Shown piece after piece: positions 47,171 to 57,820 of a stretch of DNA of 64,000 nt. The DNA comes from Doryteuthis pealeii (Eukaryota > Mollusca > Cephalopoda > Myopsida > Loliginidae), in contig CM042181.1 of assembly GCA_023376005.1 (NCBI GenBank), positions 18,261,434 through 18,325,433 of the forward strand, in the 5' to 3' direction. Under the pieces are notes generated by a model. It did no database searches. It was not told where the DNA came from and worked only from the letters and a program-made list of their open reading frames with translations. How positions within the stretch are numbered: the stretch's first letter is position 1; each line of letters opens with the position of its first letter. The translations under genes were made by a program, and so were the position numbers.

Positions 47171-47439
47171 TATATAATTTTATTACATTTACAAGCAAGT
47201 TTAATGGGTGAGCAGTAGCATGGCTTTGCCTGAATTTCTTTAAAATTTATATTCAGTTAGAAGAAAAAGAAAAGAAGCAATCACATCATAAATTAATACA
47301 ATACTGGCGCGCAAGAAGTCCACACCAATTCTACATTGAAAACAATATTTTGTTTTGACCATAACCTATAACAAACTTACATTACTTGTTATTTTAGTAC
47401 TTATATAGTAAAGTAAATTCGGCAGCGTGGCTTATTACG

Positions 47440-47780
47440 CGGTAGTTCATGCCAAACAGCGAGGGAAGTCTATCTCTTTTCACTTGCGCCTAAACAAGGA
47501 GATTGTTGTTTGTTTTGTTTTTTTTGCATTGAGGTGCAGCACACACACCTACTGCACTCCAAGATTACTCACTGCGCTATGCTGGCACTAAGTTGACGAG
47601 GAATGGTTGAGTTTGGTTTGGTTTTTACGGTATGTCAACTTCTTGTGGGTATATTTTATGCCGAGACATTCTGGTCTTATTTCATTCTTACTATGGGTAC
47701 TCAATTGGTATATTTAATACAAATTTTTTTTTAGATCTAACCCATAAATGAGACACTCTAACAGGTACTACCTCTGGAAA
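47440..47780. repeat. CAAAAACAATCTCC-family and R1 fragments
   Basis: AACAAGGAGATTGTTG and TTGCATTGAGGTGCAGCAC (inverted family member) are followed by an R1 5' module (GGTTTTTACGGTATGTCAAC) and AACCCATAAATGAGACAC. A mirror, noisier copy is at 46,270-46,540. Confidence 0.65.
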
Positions 47781-47784
47781 GGAC

Positions 47785-48560
47785 TAGGTATTAAAAGAGA
47801 GAGAGAAAAAAGAAGAAATGAAGAGGGAGGGAGGGAAGGAAAGAGAAGAGAGAAAGTAATGAGGAAAGAGAGAGAGTAGATGAGAAAGATGAGTATGAAA
47901 GTAGAGAAGAAAAAGAAAGAAAGGAGAGAGAAAGGAAAAAGAAAGGAATAGAGAAAAGAGAGAGGAGAGAGAAGGATAGAGAGAGAGAGAAGGAAAGAGA
48001 GAGAGAAGGAAAGGAAAAGAGAGAGAAGAAGGAAAGAGGAGAGAAGGAAAGGGAAAGAGAAGAGAGAAGTGAAAAATGGGAAAAGAGAAGGAAGGGAAAG
48101 AGAAGAGAAGGAAAGGGAAAGAGAGAGAAATGGAATAGAGAGAGAGAGAAGAGAAGCGAAAAGGAGAGTAAGGAATAAGGAGATGATAGATCTTATTGGT
48201 GAAGAGGAGAGAGAGAGGAAGAGAGGAGTAGGAGGAGAGAGAGAGAAGGAAAGAGGAAAAGAGATAGGGAGAGAGAGTAGGAGAGAAGATAGGATAGGAG
48301 GGATAGGAAAGAGAGGAAAGAATGAAGGTAGAGAGAGAGAGGGAGATGAAAAGATGAAAAGAATGGAGAAGAAAGAAAAAGAAAAAGGAGAGGAGAGAAG
48401 GAAAAAAGAAGAGGAGAGAGAAAGGAAAAAAGAAAGGGAGAGGAGAGATGAAGAGAAGATAGGAAAGAGAGAGAGAGGAAAGAGAGAGGAAAGGAAGAGA
48501 GAGGAGAAGGAGGGGAGGGAGAGGAGAAGGGAGAGAAGAAGAGATGAGAGAGAATTTTTC
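47785..48560. repeat. Polypurine GA/GGAAAG tract
   Basis: Purine-only plus strand. Its inverted counterpart is the pyrimidine tract at 45,385-46,170. Long frames are compositional. Confidence 0.9.
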
Positions 48561-48945
48561 AGTCATTTGGTTTAATTCTATATTGATAGTTTGTTCTTAA
48601 TATGTACGACTTGTTATCATCTTGCGAGGCACTCGTCTGGTTATAATATGCAGACCGTCAATAATGAAAATGCAAATCTGGAGAGTATAAGAATGTGAGG
48701 GTGTTGCTTTTCCGCGAATTGCTTATTCCTCATGAGTGTTGATACTTCAACTAAAGTAAGAGTGTTGAAGGCATTCCATTTTTATTATGAAAGAAGAGGG
48801 AGAAGAAAAAGGACATGCTACAAACAGAATAGATTAATATAAAATGAATGATGGAGAGAGTATAAGGTGATTTAGAAATGCTAATGCTGTTTCAATCGAA
48901 CATTGAATGAAAGAAGAAGAAAAGAGAGAGAAAGAAATGGGAGTT
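48561..48945. repeat. Interspersed repeat of the 15,110 family, inverted
   Basis: AGGGTGTTGCTTTTCCGCG, TTATTCCTCATGAGTGTTG and AGAAGAAAAAGGACATGCT correspond to reverse-complemented blocks of 15,583-15,760. The counterpart is at 45,110-45,330. Confidence 0.6.
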
Positions 48946-48949
48946 AAAT

Positions 48950-49520
48950 CAAGATTATTATACTTTTCCATAATTGAAGTATTTAGCAATAGCTACTAAG
49001 TAAACATATCAAATGTTGTAATAATTTGAATATTATCATACTGTGGTATATGCGAGTGGGTTGCAAGTCAAGATTATAATTATAAACCTTTTACGATATT
49101 GAAGTATTTAGGCAATAGCTCTTAAGTAGACATATCAAACAACGTTGTAAATAATTGAATTTTACTGTGGTATATCCACCAGGTTCTGCTATGTCAAGTT
49201 AATTATACTTTTTACATATTGAAAACTTTTCTAGCAATAGCTCTTAAGTAGACATATCAACATTGTAATAATTGAATTATCATAGCTGTTGGTATATCAC
49301 AGGTCCTTGCTAGTCAAGATTAATTATACTTCTTTACCATATTGAAACTTTTAGCAATAGCTCTTAAGTAGACATATCAACATTGTAATAATATGAATTA
49401 TCATACTGTAGGTCTATCCACAGGTTCTGTAGTCAAGATTATTATCAGATTTTTCGGATATTTGAATTATTTGGCAGTAGCTCTAGTAACATATCAAACG
49501 TTGTAATAATTAAATTGATT
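48950..49520. repeat. Tandem repeat, unit about 120 bp
   Basis: CAATAGCTCTTAAGTAGACA recurs near 49,113, 49,234 and 49,355, with GTATATCCACAGG and AGTCAAGATTAAT between. About five noisy units. The inverted counterpart is 44,480-45,040. Confidence 0.8.
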
Positions 49521-49529
49521 TGGTTAAAA

Positions 49530-49870
49530 AAGGGCGTCAACGTGGTGTAATCGATATAGCAATATGTCGTCGCAGATCATTACTATTGATTTCGAGTTCG
49601 ATCCTCACTGGGTATGCTGTGTCCTTGTCACTGTTCCGTTCTACCGTGGCAAACGGTTTGGAATAAAAGAGGTCTCCGATCATGTGTAATCGTTAGCAAT
49701 CTAGTCTTACAGATCTTATTAGCGTTGAATAGCGAGTTCGATCCCACTGCGTGCTCTATACTTGCGTCCTCTCGAGTTACTCGTACCAATGGCACAACGT
49801 GTTGGGTAAATGCCTAAACGTGCGTTAATTCTCACTGGGTGCCCATGAATTTCCGGACTTGTGTGGATGG
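49530..49870 (+). mobile_element. tRNA-related SINE-like sequence
   Basis: AACGTGGTGTAATCG (A-box-like) and GAGTTCGATCCTCACTG, then GCGAGTTCGATCCCACTG (B-box-like) suggest two tRNA-related heads, ending near TCCGGACTTGTGTGGATG. The inverted copy is at 44,100-44,440. Confidence 0.6.
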
Positions 49871-50280
49871 GAAGGGGAGACAAAGAAAGAAATGTTGTTG
49901 GGTGAATTATCTAGAGCATTAAAGATGGACTTAGGGATTGAATTAATTCCACATAAGAGAAGGAAAAAAAAAAAAAAATATATAAAACCTATAAAATAAT
50001 ATCAAATAACGAGATGAAAAAATTAGAAGAGGAAAGAAAAGAAACGAAGAAGAAAGAAAGACGAAAGAAAGAAAGAAAATGCAGCAAATCACTGAAATGT
50101 TCTTTCTTAAATAATAATTTAATAAATAATAAATAAAAATCCTATTCTATGACGTTTTCATATAAGTTATACAAGAATCTTTTTTTCTTTTTAAATCTCT
50201 ATAAAAGGTTTAAGATGGGTTTTGTTTGGAGTTGATAAGAGCAAACCCGAAAGAAATTATAACTATTTATGTTACATCTC
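49871..50280. other. AT- and A-rich spacer
   Basis: Poly(A) and GAAA runs. No gene is recognised. Confidence 0.4.
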
Positions 50281-50660
50281 ACAAAAGAAAAGGGGAGAAA
50301 AAGGTAAGAGAGAGAAAGAAGAGGGTGAAAAAGGTTAAAAGGAGAGGAAGAGAAGAAGAAAGGAAAAGGAGAAATAAGAGAATGAAAAGAAAGAAGAGAT
50401 AGGGAAAGAAGAAAGAAAGAAAAAGAGAAAGAAAGATATTAGGGAAAGATAAAAGGAAAGAAAAGGAGAAGCAAGAGTAGGGTGAAAGAAGAGAAAGAAA
50501 GAGAATATGGGGAATGATAAAAGAAGAGAAACGAGCAGATAGGAGAAAGATTGAGATCGGAAAAGAAGACAAGAATAAAAAGAAAGGGAAAAGCAGAAAA
50601 AAGAAAGAAAAAAGAAAGAAAAAAGAAAAAGAAAAGAAAGAAAGGGAAAGCAAAGAAAAC
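50281..50660. repeat. Polypurine GA/GAAA tract
   Basis: Purine-rich plus strand; the counterpart is the pyrimidine tract at 43,375-43,745. Confidence 0.88.
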
Positions 50661-51430
50661 GAACGTTTTGGCCAAATAAGGGAAATTTAAATACGTTTTC
50701 AAATTTGAAATAAATACATTAATTTTTAAGCAATAAAACAAATTCACATTTTAAATAAAAACTAAAACTAAAAAATAGTCTAGATAGATAAAGTCAAAAT
50801 GCATTTTTTCTTCATGTATTAAAAGAAAAACTTTTCAACACAAATTTTTAAACCAATAAATGATTTTTCCTCCTTTTTTTTTTACTTGTCTCATATTTGA
50901 TAATTAAAAGAGTTTTTTAAAAAGCTTTTCAATTCTATTATAATGGTAGGCAAAGGGTGGCAAGAGGTTAAGGCGTTTCTTACAAACAAAAGAAATAGTA
51001 GAGGTTTTTCTCTCGAGACCCAATGAGGCTTGACGTCAGGATTTAAGCCCAACATAATCGCCTGACCACAAACATCTTTCACTACTACCCCATCATCTTA
51101 CCATTTGGGGAGTAGGCAGAAATTGAAGCCATATTTTTACTAAGGAAAGGAAAGTTTATATGGCTCAATATTTTATTCCAATATGAGTCAGGGTAAAAAA
51201 AAAAAAAAAAAAAAAAAAGCAAGAAAAAGATGGAATGGCAATAGATTTATTTTTTCTTCTCGGTAGATTGTGATTCAGATCGTATTTTTTTTTTTTTACC
51301 CTCATCTTACGGGACGATGTTAGTGAAATATAAAATGAAGTCCCAATTATATTTTTACATTTCTAACTGGGATTTATTAATACTTTAAATAAAATCAAAC
51401 TTTAAGAAAAACGTAACTTAATACAATGTA
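50661..51430. other. AT-rich spacer
   Basis: Poly(A)/poly(T) runs (e.g. 51,197-51,219). No gene is recognised. Confidence 0.4.
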
Positions 51431-51431
51431 T

Positions 51432-51656
51432 TATAATCTCAATTCCCTTAAAATAACAACGATGGGGTGAAAAATTGTATAATTGAAACACTACGCAACA
51501 ACTTTAAATGTATTACATTAATTCATTTATAAGTTAAAAAAAAAAAATTAAACGACAGTATTAATTGATGTTCTATAGATTTAAAGTTGTTGCGTAGTGT
51601 TTCAATTATACAATTTTTCACCCGATCGTTGTTATTTTAAGGGAATTGAGATTATA
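51432..51656. mobile_element. Fold-back element (MITE-like), 225 bp
   Basis: The arm TATAATCTCAATTCCCTTAA (51,432) is matched by TTAAGGGAATTGAGATTATA (51,637-51,656). The match runs inward through AAAATTGTATAATTGAAACA and TACGCAACAACTTTAAAT, about 78 bp each. The centre is poly(A)-rich. A noisy copy lies at 42,360-42,590. Confidence 0.88.
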
Positions 51657-53714
51657 AACTTATCAAGTTCTATACTGAAAAAATAAAAACAAAACAAAAA
51701 AAAACTGAAAATCAATATTCGCTGGTAATCTTTAAAAAACAAATTTATAAATGAATTAACGTATTAATTTTCATTTTAATCCCAGATGAGGAATTAAAAA
51801 TATATACATTGAACTTCATTTTATATTCCACTAACTTCAGTCCAATAATAAAAATTTGCGACCCTGAATTCACAGTCTACCCAAAGAAAAATGAAACGGA
51901 CAATTTGATCATTTTTTTTTTTTCAAATTAGAAATAAAGAAAAGAATCAAGTGAATTTTTTTTGTATTTTTTTATATTTTTAATATAAATATTTTGAAGC
52001 AAGTTGTCGTTTTCAACGTTGAATTCTTTGAATGTCAATTTTCATAAGTCTTTTTTTTTTTGTGTGTGTGTTGATGTGGAAATATCACAGTCAGTAAAAA
52101 TGTTTGTTCGTTCCTTTAGTTCAATTTTTTTTTTTTATAATCATTTGTTGCCTTTTGAAAAGTAAATGCAGTGGGTTAACAAAAAAAAAAAAAAAAAGGA
52201 AAGAAAAAAAAATAAGAAAAAGTTCGAGTTTTTCATGTTTTTTTTTAAAGCCTAAAATATTCGTAAGGGTCAGGGCGCACCATCCTCTCATAAAGTTTTT
52301 ACAATGGTTTTGTTCAGGGCCCATTTTTTTTGTTATCATTTTTCTTTTTACTATCATCCGGACAGAAAAAATACACAAGATATATTTTTTCATTTTTGTT
52401 AATAAAAAGAAAATGTTTTTAAACTAAGAAAAAAAAAAATAAAAAAATAAATAAATAAAAATAAAAAAGAGGTTTTTAAACTAAGAAAAAAAATAATAAT
52501 AATTTTTTTTACTATAATCTAGACAGAAAAAAAACCCCAAAAAAAAAAAACAAGATATAAATTTTCTTTTTTGTAGTAAAGTTTTTTTTTTTAACTTAGA
52601 AATAACTAAATAAAATAAATAAAAATATTTTTAAACTATGATTAGAATTTTTTTTTTGTACAGAAAAAATTAAGATATAATTTTTCTTTCGGTGTTTATA
52701 AAAAGTAAATATTTTTAAACTAAGAGAAATTTGGATAAAATAAAAAATAGATTCTAAACTATGAAGAAAAAAAAAATTAAATAAAACGCGTTTTTAAAAA
52801 AAATAATTCTTTCCCAGAATTATTTCAAAGGGGATTTACATGTTCAAATAAATCAGTACAACTTCTTAATTTTGACTCACACAGTCACAACGTTACTGAT
52901 TATATAAACAATCAAGATGAAGATACTCGTTAGAATAAATAAAATGATTTTTAGATAAGATCCCCCTTCTTCTATCAAAACATTTTTTTTTAACTGGTTG
53001 TACTAAAACTACACAAGCACTTGTTACTGCAAAACCATTTCTTAAAAAATGTTAATTCCATATTTCACTAAATGTTATATATATATGTATATATATATAT
53101 ATATTTTTTTTGCGATATAAAAAGCTTGTCAGATGTTTTAAAAAAATAAATCAAGTAAAAAGACAAGCCGAGGCACATTTAGAATCACATTTAAGTGCAT
53201 GAATTTAACGATTTTTACCTACAAAATAAATGTATGAGAAAGCAAGCTGCAATTTTATGTAGCTATTTTGTAAAAAAAAAAAATCACTATTTTTACATTA
53301 AAAATCTAGATTTTGCACGTACAAAATGCAACGATTTTTCTAAATTAAAGAAGTTAATTTTATAAAAATATTAAACCTTTCGAAATGAAAGGCATTATCA
53401 ATCTCTTTCTTTTTTTTTCAGCATTTTAAAAAAGACATCGTGTCTGGGGCACAAATTGAGAAGGATTTTTAAAGAAGGAAGGGGAGAAATAGAATATCCA
53501 TAATACTTTAGCTAATATATGTTGCTGCCTCAGTTACTTTAAGAAATTATAATATATATATATATATATAATATATATATTATAGTATATATATATCAAT
53601 GTTTGCTACAACGTTTTCATTGTAGTTAGCATTAGTTGTTAATCCAAAAGTGCTTAATATATTCGTAAAATATAGAGCATTTATAGTTGTAGAAAAAACT
53701 TTTTTCTACAGGTA

Positions 53715-53759
<45 letters not shown>

Positions 53760-54005
53760 CAGCAGCAATTTTAGTTAAAGAATCAAAAGAGAAAAAATAC
53801 ATTTTCTTTTAGATTACCTCAGCTAGATATGACCGCTCAATTACTTTAAGGAATAACTGATATATATATATAATAATATATATATATAATATATATTACT
53901 TGCAACAGCAAATTTTTTGTTAAAATTTACAGGGAAAAAATACTTTTTTTTTTTTAAATTTAAAGTTCATTTTTTCCCCCAGTGTTTGAATATGGGAATA
54001 TCAAT
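51657..54005. other. Long AT-rich, homopolymer-rich region
   Basis: Many poly(A), poly(T) and (TA)n runs (about 53,074-53,105, 53,552-53,595, 53,716-53,755, 53,861-53,895). It lies downstream of the PKI-like gene and may include its 3' untranslated region, but no clear poly(A) site could be assigned. Confidence 0.4.
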
Positions 54006-54008
54006 ATA

Positions 54009-54087
54009 CAGGGTGAGCCAAAAGTACGGTTACAGTTACTTCATTAAATTTAAGTGTTAACTGTAACCCTACTTTTGGCCCACCCTG
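54009..54087. mobile_element. Tiny mariner-type MITE, 79 bp
   Basis: Terminal inverted repeats CAGGGTGAGCCAAAAGTA and TACTTTTGGCCCACCCTG extend through GGTTACAGTTA / TAACTGTAACC. The element is flanked by TA on both sides (54,007-54,008 and 54,088-54,089), as for Tc1/mariner insertions. There is no coding capacity. A noisy copy is near 39,807-39,895. Confidence 0.88.
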
Positions 54088-54374
54088 TATGCATTTTCTC
54101 TATCCAGAGAAAGAGGGTAATTGTATATTTGATATGATTTGAGATCTCACTGGTCCAGTTAGGACAAAACCCCACCCCGCCAAAATTATTTAAAAAAAAA
54201 AAAAGGGAAAAAAAAAAAAAAAAGGGTTAATTTCAAGTTGAAATACTTTTTCATTTTCTTTCTTTAACTTGAACGTTAAATTCTTCACAAGAAGAAAATA
54301 TCGGAATGAAATGAATACTGAAATCAGGTTTTTGTTCTTTCTTTTACGGGCATCAGCACGACCCACCCCCCAGC

Positions 54375-54586
54375 ACTAACGCAGAATAGCGCGCAAGAGG
54401 TAATATCATTAGATTACATAAAAAAAAAACTTAACACCCACGGAAATACCCGAATCCTTTTTAGACATCAGGATATCGCTTAGAGCAAGTTTTAGAGTTA
54501 GTGTTGGGCTATTTCGTGAGTTTCTGTAACCTAATGCTATTAATACGCAAATGATATTATCTCTTGCGCGCTATTCTGCATTAGTT
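54375..54586. mobile_element. Fold-back element in the 3' region of the PKI-like gene
   Basis: CGCAGAATAGCGCGCAAGAG (about 54,379) is matched by CTCTTGCGCGCTATTCTGCA (about 54,562-54,581), and the inner part TAATATCATT / AATGATATTA also pairs. It lies just beyond the stop codon and may be transcribed in the 3' untranslated region. Confidence 0.8.
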
Positions 54587-54627
54587 TAAAAAACAACTAT
54601 TATAAACTAATTACAAAAGGTTCTAAT

Positions 54628-55356
54628 TTAAGCTTTGCATTCGTGAAAACCCCGAATGGGGCTCTGGGTTTGTTCCGAGAAAGGTTTCAGTGAATAGGCA
54701 GTGGATAAAGTTGTTTGGTAGAGATTTTTTAATTTTTCAATATCGTCCTGTGTCAGGGTCTCCAACAAATCATGAAGCGCGTTACGTCTCACCCGGGAGA
54801 AGGAAATATTGTAGCACATGGAAGACGTCGGGGACGTTGTAAATCCGTGATCGTCAGACGAGCAACTGGGGACCTTTCCCTCCCCCGCGACAGCCGACGA
54901 GGACGAGCAAGCGGATGATGAAGACGTTTGGGAAGACATTGATGATAGTGATGTGGAGTTAGATGATGATGAAGACGAAGAGTGTGTAGAGCATGTCTTG
55001 AGGCCTACAAGACAACTTGGTCGGGCCGTGTCCACTAGGGAAGACGGTGAACTTTCGTCGGATAATCCAGAGAGTCGTTCCTTTTCGTCTGTATTGTCCT
55101 TGCTCGGAACGTTGTCGTCGTCGGTGGGGGAGCAGCTGCAAGATTCCGGAGTGGTAGGTGAGGTGTCCATCGCAGTGCACACAATCAACTCTCCGTTTTC
55201 GTCGGAGGTTGAAGCTGTTGCCAATTGAAGGAGAAACGAGATACGGTCTTCTTCCTCCAGGCCCTCGAAGATGTTAAAAAGAGCATTCCTTCGGTATTTT
55301 CGCTGCGAGCTGCTGAACAGCCCCGTAAAGCCCTCCTGTGTAATTTCTCCGGTCAT
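54628..55356 (-). CDS. Protein with two PKI-like PKA pseudosubstrate motifs (putative double PKA inhibitor)
   Basis: A 242-residue open frame starts at ATG 55,356 (A at -3, after a run of A). The frame stays open 31 codons further upstream, but those codons fall in a repeated leader, so I prefer the inner start. Motif 1, residues 14-26, is FSSSQRKYRRNAL. This gives F at P-11, R at P-6, RR at P-3/P-2, N at P-1, A at the phospho-acceptor position and L at P+1, the same spacing as F10...I22 in mammalian PKI. Motif 2, residues 182-196, is YNISFSRVRRNALHD, with Y in place of F and the P-6 Arg shifted by one. Both are followed by leucine-rich acidic segments (LEEEDRISFLLQL; LLETLTQDDIEKLKNL) that could act as helices or export signals. 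Residues 48-181 are Ser/Thr/Asp-rich and probably disordered. PKI proteins are normally about 75 residues with one motif. The inhibitory role is inferred. Confidence 0.85.
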   Translation of the reverse strand: MTGEITQEGFTGLFSSSQRKYRRNALFNIFEGLEEEDRISFLLQLATASTSDENGELIVCTAMDTSPTTPESCSCSPTDDDNVPSKDNTDEKERLSGLSDESSPSSLVDTARPSCLVGLKTCSTHSSSSSSSNSTSLSSMSSQTSSSSACSSSSAVAGEGKVPSCSSDDHGFTTSPTSSMCYNISFSRVRRNALHDLLETLTQDDIEKLKNLYQTTLSTAYSLKPFSEQTQSPIRGFHECKA

Positions 55357-55680
55357 TTTTTTTTTACCGTAAATCGCACTGTGCAAAATATAAGGTTCTC
55401 TTTTGTTTTTAAAAACCAACTTGTTGAATGATTGCAAATTTAAATGCAATAAAATCCAGGGTTAATTTTTTGGGGTCTCCGAACAAAAAGAAAGTAAAAA
55501 TTACCGTAAATAGCACCGTACAAAAAATCAGGCTTTTTTAAATAAAAAAAAAACCCACGAACTTGTTGAATGGTTGTAAATTCAAAATCCTGTAATCGTT
55601 ATCAAAATCAGGGTTATTTTTTTTTCTCCGGACAAAAAGAAAGTAAAAATGAATTTCCTTTTTAAAAAGAAAGTCTTGTA
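55357..55680 (-). repeat. Tandemly repeated 5' leader of the PKI-like gene
   Basis: In the minus-strand direction two units share ACTTTCTTTTTGT-CGGAGA, TTAACCCTG or TAACCCTG, CATTCAACAAGTT and ATTTACGGTAA. One spans about 55,645-55,500 and the other about 55,499-55,357. The second ends directly on the start codon. This could be an untranslated leader or include an intron; no convincing GT-AG pair was settled. Confidence 0.7.
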
Positions 55681-55790
55681 AATGTATATATATTATATGT
55701 GTATAAACGTTCTTTCTGTTTATGGTTACAGTAGCTGTGACCGCTACAACGATATAATTGCATGTGATTATATCTGTAGTCTGAGCACAG

Positions 55791-55800
55791 CTTTTATATA
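55791..55800 (-). promoter_or_regulatory. TATA box (TATATAAAAG)
   Basis: A strong match on the minus strand, 32 bp below the nearer CRE and not part of a (TA)n microsatellite. Confidence 0.78.
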
Positions 55801-55831
55801 GCAGCGAGCTAGAACCAGGTGAACTGGGCTC

Positions 55832-55839
55832 TGACGTCA
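55832..55839. promoter_or_regulatory. cAMP-response element, proximal (TGACGTCA)
   Basis: Perfect palindromic CRE, the binding site of CREB/ATF factors, about 32 bp upstream of the TATA box. Confidence 0.8.
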
Positions 55840-55885
55840 ATCTAAACAACCAATCAATGAGCTCGGTACAAAATGACTTAGGAAT

Positions 55886-55893
55886 TGACGTCA
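55886..55893. promoter_or_regulatory. cAMP-response element, distal (TGACGTCA)
   Basis: Second perfect CRE, 54 bp from the first. An AP-1-like TGACTTA lies between at 55,874. Two perfect 8-mers this close to a TATA box are unlikely by chance. Confidence 0.8.
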
Positions 55894-55994
55894 ACAAGGA
55901 AGAGCGTGCGTACATGTGTGAATTATGAGGAACTATGTGTCTGTATGTCATTCTACACACACATACAAATATATGTACATAGGTTTTCAAATTT

Positions 55995-56785
55995 GCAGGC
56001 ATTTTATTTCATTTATCATTATCATTATTGTTGTTGTTCTTTTATTATTATTAAATATTGCAATATTCAGATATTGCAATTGCAATATCAAATATCATTA
56101 CAAGCATTTTTATCTATTTATTATTATCATAATTATTGTTGTTGTTATTATTGTTATTGCAAGCATTCATTATTATTATTATTATTATTGCAAGCATTTG
56201 TTATTGTTGTTGTTATTATTATTATTGCACGCATTTATTATTATTATCGTTATTATTATTATTGTTATTGCAAGCATTTATTGTTATTATCGTTATTATT
56301 ATTATTATTATTGCAAGCATTTATTGTTATTATCGTTATTATTATTATTATTATTGCAAGCATTTATTATTATTATCGTTATTGCAATCATTTATTATTA
56401 TTATCGTTATTGCTGTTATTATTATTGTTATTGCAATCATTTATTATTATAATTATTATTGCAATCATTTATTATTATTATCGTTATTGCTGTTATTATT
56501 ATTATTATTATTGCAATCATTTTATTATTATTATTATTATTGCAATCATTTATTATTATTATTATTATTGCAATCATTTATTATTATTATCGTTATTGCT
56601 GTTATTATTATTGTTATTGCAATCATTTATTATTATTATTATTATTGCAATCATTTATTATTATTATCGTTATTATCATTATTGCAAGCATTTATTATTA
56701 TTATCGTTATTACTGTTATTATTATTGTAAGCATTTATTATTATTATCGTTATTGCTATTATTATTATTATTATTATTATTATTT
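55995..56785. repeat. (ATT)n-based minisatellite
   Basis: Units TTATTATTATTATTGCAAGC + ATTTATTATTATTATCG and the variant TTGCAATCATTTATT over about 790 bp, just upstream of the PKI-like promoter. Frames rich in Ile/Tyr or Leu are by-products. Confidence 0.93.
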
Positions 56786-56869
56786 GTGCATATCGAAATA
56801 CGTTAAAAGGGGAAAAAATGCATTTTTTTTTTTACAAGACACACAGTCCTATCTCATACGAATAATTTT

Positions 56870-57130
56870 GACCCATAGATAGTACCCTAACAGATACTAC
56901 CACTCCCGGAAGTAATGGTAATGAAATGCCACTTCATACTTCGCATAGCTCAAGAACTGTAGCCTCAGAACCTGATACAGTCTAATGTCATAACAAGAGC
57001 ATTCTATTTTTGAGTGTGTGTGTTGGGGGGGGGGGGGGTAGCCCCCTGCAGGTGATACGATCAGCGTATTCTAAACCCCCCAGTGACAGGACGAAATTAT
57101 TCTAAATGGCATGCCCTGCCTTTAGAATCT
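56870..57130 (+). repeat. R1 fragment
   Basis: ACCCATAGATAGTACCCTAA, ACTACCACTCCCGG, GAAGTAATGGTAATGAAATG and GCCCCCTGCAGGTGATACG parallel the downstream half of R1. Confidence 0.7.
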
Positions 57131-57345
57131 GCATTCGAAAAATCTTAGCCTTTACCTGAGGCTCGAACTCCGACCGCTGGCGCATCTGGGGAAAATATAC
57201 GGTTATTCAACAATGTCAGACAGTAGCTACACGAAAAGTAACGTCTATTTTTCTTATCTTGAAATTAGCTATGGTAAACTGGCACAAGGCTGCAAGACGG
57301 GGGGAGGGATACACACGCGAGGCTTCAAAGAATTGTTTACAAGAT
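57131..57345. other. Non-coding spacer
   Basis: GAGGCTCGAACTCCGACCGC (about 57,161) looks like an inverted tRNA B-box fragment. No gene is recognised. Confidence 0.4.
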
Positions 57346-57347
57346 AG

Positions 57348-57349
57348 CA

Positions 57350-57428
<79 letters not shown>

Positions 57429-57500
57429 ACGTACATTTATGTACACACAAACATATATACATACACACATTTATGTAGACACACACACACACGCATAAAA
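57348..57500. repeat. (TA)n(CA)n microsatellite cluster
   Basis: TA then CA runs with TACATTTATGTACAC between. Frames across it are spurious. Confidence 0.92.
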
Positions 57501-57820
57501 TGTTGTTTTGTTTTTCAGCGTCTCTCTCTCGCTATGCAAGGTACCCGCGTCTCCTCATGAGTTGAGGCTAACGACAACTGTATCGATCTATCATACCAGG
57601 TGCCCCCCCCCACATATCTCCCCCATTCAACACAGATCGATAAGTTCCGGGATTGGGTCAAATGAAAGAGGCGAGCAAGGGGTGGTGGGGGTGGTGGGGG
57701 TGGTAGGGGTGGAGTAAGCTGGCTGGGGGGGGGGGAATCATTGCCGTGAAAATCGGCATGCAACATTTTGATTTCTATTTACTTACGTCTTATTCTTACT
57801 TAACAGGCTCATCCACAAGA
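57501..57820. other. Non-coding spacer with G-rich segment
   Basis: Contains GGTGGGGGTGG repeats near 57,680-57,715 and poly(G) near 57,725. No gene is recognised. Confidence 0.4.

Larger units (their letters stand above)
55765..55893 (-). promoter_or_regulatory. Predicted promoter of the PKI-like gene
   Basis: Reading leftward on the minus strand come a CRE, an inverted CCAAT box (55,850-55,854), a second CRE, a TATA box, then pyrimidine-A start-like sites (TCAGACT with A at 55,782; TCACATG with A at 55,765, about 35 bp below the TATA box). Order and spacing fit a cAMP-responsive RNA polymerase II promoter. The leader to the ATG would be about 410-430 nt. Confidence 0.75.

Noticed and set aside
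56136..56882. Ile/Tyr/Leu-rich open frames of up to 281 codons
   Set aside because: Translation of (ATT)n repeats.
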